The notes under the pieces are model-generated. The model searched no databases. It worked only from the letters and a program-made list of their open reading frames with translations, and had not been told where the DNA came from. Of a stretch of DNA of 64,000 bases, positions 60,029 through 64,000 are shown in pieces. Source of the DNA: Oscillospiraceae bacterium (GTDB lineage Bacteria; Bacillota; Clostridia; Oscillospirales; Oscillospiraceae); assembly GCA_910574635.1 (NCBI GenBank), contig CAJTCG010000006.1:1-64000 (forward strand), written 5' to 3'. The position numbers and the translations under genes are program-made. How positions within the stretch are numbered: the stretch's first letter is position 1; each line of letters starts with the position of its first letter.

Positions 60029-60925
60029 TTACGTGTTTTTCAGCAGCGCCGCGAGAGAGCGCTCCATGGTGACGGTGAAGCGGGGCAGCTTGTGGAGCCC
60101 CTTGGAGAGGTTCGCGGCGTATTTGCCCGGCCCCGTCACCACCGTCAGGGGGAAGAGACCCTCCAGATAGGCGTCGGCGTCCGGGTCCGTCTTGCCGAAG
60201 GGATAGGCGAAAAAGGTGGGCGGGGCTCCGGTCTCTTGGGCGATGCGGTCGAAGCTGTACCGGAGGTCGTCCAGGACCCGGCAGTAGAAATCGCTGCCGC
60301 TCTCCCCCTTGCGCCGCTGGACGCCGTTGGCCTGGCCGGGGACGAAGTTCCCCATGCGCCCGTCCAGGTTGTGGATGGCGTAGCCGTGGGAGCCGATTTC
60401 CACCAACCCGGAGGCGGTCATCTCCCGGCACATGTCCCAGGTGAGGAAGTTTCCCCCGGGGTTGTCCTGCATATAGGCCATGACGGCAATGGCGGCCTTG
60501 GTCTGGTATTTTTGAAGGAGGGGATAGGCCAGGTCGTAGTTGCTGCGGTAACCGTCGTCAAAGGTGATAAGGACGGGCTTTTCCGGCAGGGGCTCACCCG
60601 CCGCCAGCTCCCGGGGGAGGACGGATTCATAGCCGCTCTCCGCCAGCCACTGGAGGTCCCGCTCCAGCCGCCCCTCGGTGACGGTCATCTCGTTGCACTC
60701 CTGCCAGTCGTGGACCACATGGTGGTACATCAGCACCGGCAGATGGAGCTCGTAGGTTACCGGCGCGCCCTCCGGCGAGGAGGGATAGACCTTGGGAACC
60801 TCCGGGACGGCGGCCTGCCGGATCTGAATGGCGGGCGGCTCCGGGACGGCGGCAAGGACGGCGGCGGGGGAGAAGGGAGCGGACAGCACCAGGGACGCCG
60901 CCAGCGCCAGGGGAAGGGAATACAT
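60029..60925 (-). CDS. Secreted polysaccharide deacetylase (NodB family)
   Basis: 298 residues from ATG 60925, where a signal peptide starts (MYSLPLALAASLVLSA). The open frame continues upstream into the T-box leader, but that is RNA structure, not protein. NodB motifs: LITFDDGYRSNY (metal Asp pair) and EIGSHGYAIHNL (His). Probably removes acetyl groups from wall or surface glycans. Only 33 bp separate it from pheS. Confidence 0.92.
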   Translation of the reverse strand: MYSLPLALAASLVLSAPFSPAAVLAAVPEPPAIQIRQAAVPEVPKVYPSSPEGAPVTYELHLPVLMYHHVVHDWQECNEMTVTEGRLERDLQWLAESGYESVLPRELAAGEPLPEKPVLITFDDGYRSNYDLAYPLLQKYQTKAAIAVMAYMQDNPGGNFLTWDMCREMTASGLVEIGSHGYAIHNLDGRMGNFVPGQANGVQRRKGESGSDFYCRVLDDLRYSFDRIAQETGAPPTFFAYPFGKTDPDADAYLEGLFPLTVVTGPGKYAANLSKGLHKLPRFTVTMERSLAALLKNT

Positions 60926-60971
60926 GGCAGTCAGATCCTTTCTCAAAAAAGTCAAGGGGGAGAGGGCAAAA

Positions 60972-61213
60972 GAAAAAACCCTCCGCCCCAGAATCATGGG
61001 ACGAAAGGCAAGCCCTTCCGCGGTACCACCCAAATTCGCGCCATGCGGCGCGCTCTCGAGGCCCCGGTAACGGAGGGCGGACCGGCCGTGTCTCCACGGC
61101 GGCTCCCGGGCGAACCAAACGGCGCGTCGCGGAGGGGCTTGCAGCCGGCGGCCCTTCCTCTCTTGGCGAGGCGTGATCGTTATTTTCCCGTTCATTGCGG
61201 ATTTGTGATGTTA
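60972..61213 (-). promoter_or_regulatory. T-box riboswitch leader (Phe-type)
   Basis: Minus-strand leader with the distal stem I loop GGCTGCAAGCC, a TTC triplet (61114-61112) in the expected specifier position next to GCCCG that can pair with CGGG of the 5' strand, the T-box TGGGTGGTACCGCG (61032-61018 region) and a terminator CCTTTCGTCCC / GGGGCGGAGGG followed by TTTTTT (61008-60973). Uncharged tRNA-Phe would favour read-through to the deacetylase, pheS and pheT. Confidence 0.85.
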
Positions 61214-61220
61214 CCTATTA

Positions 61221-61249
61221 TTTATAGCACAGGGGGTGGAGAAATGCAA
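61221..61249 (-). promoter_or_regulatory. Promoter of the T-box operon
   Basis: Minus strand TTGCAT (61249-61244), 17-bp spacer, TATAAA (61226-61221). Confidence 0.65.
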
Positions 61250-61314
61250 GAGGGAAGTTTTCGATATTTTTCGCGGCGTGCTCAAGGGCAAGGGAGCGGT
61301 TGAAAATCCCGCTT

Positions 61315-61348
61315 TCTTTTTTCTCATTATTTCCGGAAACTGCTCTAA
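61315..61348. repeat. Single arm of the 7343-7502 repeat family
   Basis: CTTTTTTCTCATTATTTCCG then GAAACTGCTCTAA, differing from 7472-7503 by few bases. The partner arm was not seen here. Confidence 0.5.
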
Positions 61349-61358
61349 GGCAAAAACA

Positions 61359-61388
61359 AAGGCCCGCTCCAAAACCGGAACGGGCCTT
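61359..61388 (-). terminator. Terminator of the DHH gene
   Basis: AAGGCCCG ... CGGGCCTT stem; leftward it is followed by TGTTTTTG. 110 bp after the stop codon at 61498. Confidence 0.7.
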
Positions 61389-61497
61389 CACCTTTGTCTA
61401 TTCAAAATGCTTCCATGCGTCCGCCCCGTTTCCCGCCTGGACCGCGGTACTCCGCCGGGCGCCGCCGGGAAGAAGCGCGGGGCCTTCCGCCTTCGGC

Positions 61498-63039
61498 TTA
61501 CTCCACCCGCTCATAGGACTGCTCAAAAACCGTCCTCGGGATAACGTACGCGTTCTGGTGGTCGTCCTCCTGGCAGACCAGCCAGTCCCCAATTTCGCCC
61601 AAATGCCAGTCTCCCCACACAAGGACCTCCAGCCGGCAGTTCAGCTGGGCGGCCCAGATGCGGGGGCTGTCCTTGGCCACGCACTTTTTGGCGCAGGGAG
61701 CCAGCAGCATCGCCTCTTTTTTGCCGGCGTGGTACGCCTTAGGCTGCCACAGCCATTCTCCGTCCATGGGAAATTCCTCGTCCGTCAGCTCATAATCTCT
61801 CCGCAGAGTCTCTTCCGTGATGTAAGAAACTTCGTGCCTCTCGTCAATCAGGATGCAGAGCTCGGGGGCGGCTTTCTTGATGATATCGCCCTCCGGCGTG
61901 CGGAGAAGAATCTCCGTTCCCTCCGGGAACATGTCCATGGTCCGCACATAACCGGCAAGCGCCTTTTTCTTGTGGTAAAGCTCCGCCTTCTCTTTGCAGA
62001 ACTCCTCCGCCCGCGCGGGCTCATACTCCTCCGCCCTGGGGGCGAGCCGCTTGAGGGGGGTGTGGAAATAGTCGGTCAGCCGCTGGAAAATCAGTTCTCC
62101 GGCCGTATAGAGCAGATTGCCGTCCGGGCAGTTCTTTTCCAGCAAAGCAAGCGGCAGCCGTCCCGCGGCTTTGGTCCGGTCGCCGCCGCCGTCGTTCCCC
62201 ATGTCCCGGACAAGCCAGTGCACCACTTCATCCGCCCGATCCCTTCGCTTGCAGCAGCGCACGGAAACCTTGACGCACCGCTCTCTTTCCAGCAGGCAAT
62301 AGGCGACGCACACGGAAAGCTCATGGACGTCCATCATCATGTCGCTGACGATGCCCAGCATGTACGGCTCGGAGGTGTTCACCGGGGCCAGGGCAAAATG
62401 GTAGTCCGGATGGTAGCGCAGATTCATAAAGGCGCTGCCTGCGATCCGGAAGTCATCCAGGGCAAGGGCCGCGCTCTGGAGCAGGAGAATGATGTCCCAA
62501 TCGAACCGCAGGGCGTCCAGCATTTCCCGGTCCAGCTTCTCGGTGCCCTTGAACTTCTGGGTATCCATGTACAGGCCGTAGTACAAAGCGGTGGACAGCA
62601 GGCGGTCCTCAATGGGGAACCCGGCCTTTTTCAGCATGGCCCATATCACGGTGACGCAGGCGCTGCAGTCCTGCCGTACCTCCTGCAGCTCCGGCAGGAC
62701 CTCTCCCATGTCAAGCTCATGGTGGTCAATGACCGCGAGAGTCTGGCAGGGCAGCGCCGATACGTTGCGCTGTCCGGCCCGGCAGTCCACCGTAACCAAA
62801 AGATCGGCCTCGCCGTCCATCCCCCGCAGGTGTTCCAGAGGGATGTTCAGCTTCTCAATCATCAAAAGCAGATTGTTTTTCGTGACCTTCCGTCCGCCGC
62901 TGTATACCAGCCGGGGGGACTTCCCCTTGCTCTGCAAGTATTTCAGCAGCGCGTAGCCGCTGGCGATGGCGTCCGCGTCCGGGTCATCATGGCATTGGAT
63001 TACAATATTTTCATAGCGCAGTAAATCTTCTAATGTCAT
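61498..63039 (-). CDS. DHH-family phosphoesterase with extra C-terminal domain
   Basis: 513 residues from ATG 63039 (AGGAGG nine bases upstream). DHH domain: QCHDDPDADAIASGYAL (15-31), VDCRAGQ and AVIDHHELDMG. DHHA1-like part in the middle with GGGDRTKAAGRLP. A further 100-120 residues at the end (DGEWLWQPKAYHAGKKE, VWGDWHLGEIGDWLVC) are not part of the standard NrnA/GdpP layout. Could degrade nanoRNA or cyclic dinucleotides; the extra end is undefined. Confidence 0.85.
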   Translation of the reverse strand: MTLEDLLRYENIVIQCHDDPDADAIASGYALLKYLQSKGKSPRLVYSGGRKVTKNNLLLMIEKLNIPLEHLRGMDGEADLLVTVDCRAGQRNVSALPCQTLAVIDHHELDMGEVLPELQEVRQDCSACVTVIWAMLKKAGFPIEDRLLSTALYYGLYMDTQKFKGTEKLDREMLDALRFDWDIILLLQSAALALDDFRIAGSAFMNLRYHPDYHFALAPVNTSEPYMLGIVSDMMMDVHELSVCVAYCLLERERCVKVSVRCCKRRDRADEVVHWLVRDMGNDGGGDRTKAAGRLPLALLEKNCPDGNLLYTAGELIFQRLTDYFHTPLKRLAPRAEEYEPARAEEFCKEKAELYHKKKALAGYVRTMDMFPEGTEILLRTPEGDIIKKAAPELCILIDERHEVSYITEETLRRDYELTDEEFPMDGEWLWQPKAYHAGKKEAMLLAPCAKKCVAKDSPRIWAAQLNCRLEVLVWGDWHLGEIGDWLVCQEDDHQNAYVIPRTVFEQSYERVE

Positions 63040-63511
63040 CAAACCGTACCTCCTCGTCAACTTTTGGCGCCGTCTCAAACAACACCGCGCCTCTTTGTTG
63101 CACAGCAGCAAAAAGGGCTCTTCCCCTGTCCATACCGGCTGGCGCTTCCCATTATATCCGCCGTTGTCTCTTTTTTCAATACATACTTTTCAAGTTTATA
63201 AAAACGGAAGGTTTTACAGCGCAAACGGACAGCCGCGCAAGCCGGCCCAGTGCTTCCGCGCTTACAGGCGGCCGGTCAATCCGGCTGCTCCGGAGGAGGC
63301 CTTTTCGTTTCCGGAGCCGGTTTTGAATGATGTACCCGTGCCCTGTTTCCTGGGCAGATGTGTTCTGTGCTTATTCGCTCTCGACGCCGTTGGGATACAC
63401 CGCCTGGATGGCCGGCATCATGCCGCAGGCCATCCGTGCAGAACAGATATGCGTCCAACACTCCCCTGAATTTGCCGTTTACACGAATTTTTATTGGGCC
63501 TATAAATATAA
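63040..63511. other. Intergenic region without a supported gene
   Basis: About 470 bp between two leftward genes. It must hold the DHH gene promoter. Inverted segments GGATGGCC / GGCCATCC (63410-63435) and GAGCCGG / CCGGCTGC types are present. ORFs here lack ribosome sites and recognisable products. Confidence 0.4.
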
Positions 63512-63545
63512 GGAAAAGCGGCGGTTTGTGCAAACCGCCGCTTTT
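63508..63545. terminator. Terminator of the coiled-coil gene
   Basis: AAAAGCGGCGGTTTG / CAAACCGCCGCTTTT stem right after the stop codon region (63552), T-run on the leftward side. Confidence 0.8.
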
Positions 63546-63551
63546 CAAAAA

Positions 63552-63992
63552 TTAAGAGATCTGTCTGACTGTGGTGTGTTGACGCCGGTATGTATCGTTA
63601 TCCTTCTGCATCAGCTCCCTGTCCACCTGGGCCAGCTGACGCTCCAGATCCTTGATCTTGGCCTCGTCGGTCTCGGTATTGAGTCGCTGCTCCAGCTCTT
63701 CTTTCTTCTTTTTCAGTTTTTCGATCTCACGGTCCACCTTGTCGGTATTGGCTTCCCAGACCTCGTCTTTGTCCTTTTTCCTCTCAGGGCCCTTCGCGCC
63801 CTGGCCCGCCGGATCGGGTTCCTCGGCTTCGGGGGCGTCCTCCGGCTGGTTGGGGGCGTCCTCCGGCTGCTTGGGCGCGTCTGCCGCCCGCTCCGGGTCG
63901 TCAAAATAGATTTTGGGCTGACCGTCTTCGTCCTTGCCCATCCAGTAGCGGCCGGAGGGCTCCTGGGGCTCCTCCGGGATGTATTCGTCCAT
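63552..63992 (-). CDS. Coiled-coil hypothetical protein
   Basis: 146 residues from the ATG at 63992 (a GTG just before it is possible; the ribosome site is at the window edge). Acidic Pro/Glu-rich first half with near-repeats (QPEDAPNQPEDAPE), then a charged coiled-coil (DREIEKLKKKKEELEQRLN, EAKIKDLERQLAQVDREL). A scaffolding or adaptor role would fit; family unknown. Confidence 0.75.
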   Translation of the reverse strand: MDEYIPEEPQEPSGRYWMGKDEDGQPKIYFDDPERAADAPKQPEDAPNQPEDAPEAEEPDPAGQGAKGPERKKDKDEVWEANTDKVDREIEKLKKKKEELEQRLNTETDEAKIKDLERQLAQVDRELMQKDNDTYRRQHTTVRQIS

Positions 63993-64000
63993 CACGGGCT

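Noticed and set aside
60926-61195. N-terminal extension of the polysaccharide deacetylase
   Set aside because: The open frame runs through a T-box leader with terminator; a signal peptide and ribosome site mark the real start at 60925.
63276-63548. A 90-codon leftward frame after the DHH gene
   Set aside because: It has no ribosome site, spans a terminator hairpin and has no recognisable product.

Overview
The window looks like the chromosome of a spore-forming, anaerobic Gram-positive gut bacterium of the Oscillospiraceae type (Flavonifractor / Lawsonibacter / Intestinimonas-like). This is inferred from high GC, sigma-A promoters with 17-bp spacers, strong Shine-Dalgarno sites, a T-box leader, IreB, a split Na+-pumping decarboxylase, sporulation-style collagen-like surface proteins and C_GCAxxG_C_C, TraX and NSS-transporter families. 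No species call is possible from sequence reading alone.

Layout. 1-0.6 kb: transposon debris (IS5-type transposase start, a small inverted-repeat element, a resolvase scrap). 0.6-2.5 kb: zinc-ribbon protein, PepSY protein, tRNA-Arg(CCT) and a foldback repeat. 2.8-7.3 kb: a spore-surface style cluster of three paralogues sharing an N-terminal domain, two of them collagen-like, plus a GT2 glycosyltransferase that probably decorates them. 7.7-13.6 kb: chemoreceptor, cysteine-rich protein, CDF metal transporter and a PadR/HAAS operon. 13.7-17.1 kb: oxaloacetate-decarboxylase type Na+ pump in four genes (carboxyltransferase, beta, biotin carrier, gamma). 17.3-25.7 kb: sfsA, ispE, lipase-like hydrolase, a 27-codon small ORF, two NSS transporters, C_GCAxxG_C_C protein, TraX, lipoprotein and a C26 amidotransferase. 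25.8-26.65 kb: tRNA cluster Gly-Arg-His-Gln-Lys.

26.6-35.6 kb is the most notable region: a 9-kb integrative element in the 3' end of tRNA-Lys, bounded by perfect 48-bp att repeats. It carries a tyrosine integrase, a CI/Cro-like switch, an excisionase-like protein, a VapE-type replication ATPase beside a GGCCA iteron cluster, many tiny genes, a DUF4355-type scaffold and an HK97-like capsid protein, a RelE-type toxin pair and a repeat/palindrome block. No terminase, portal, tail or lysis gene is present, so it reads as a capsid-encoding phage satellite (PICI-like) rather than a prophage. 35.6-40.0 kb, just outside attR, is a graveyard of older insertions (integrase, IS630, IS5 and large serine recombinase fragments) surrounding an intact Rrf2 / flavodoxin-ferredoxin pair.

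40-64 kb returns to housekeeping genes: a secreted Cys/His 36-residue-repeat protein, HtrA protease, pentapeptide protein, HAD phosphatase, 3-methyladenine glycosylase, EamA exporter, WecG/TagA glycosyltransferase, thymidylate kinase, MltG, a U32 peptidase (TrhP-like), an FAD oxidoreductase, a membrane-bound XRE regulator divergent from a sigma/anti-sigma-like pair, an NlpC/P60 hydrolase, IreB, a T-box-led operon of polysaccharide deacetylase-pheS-pheT, a DHH phosphoesterase and a coiled-coil protein. Several families of short inverted repeats are scattered at gene ends.
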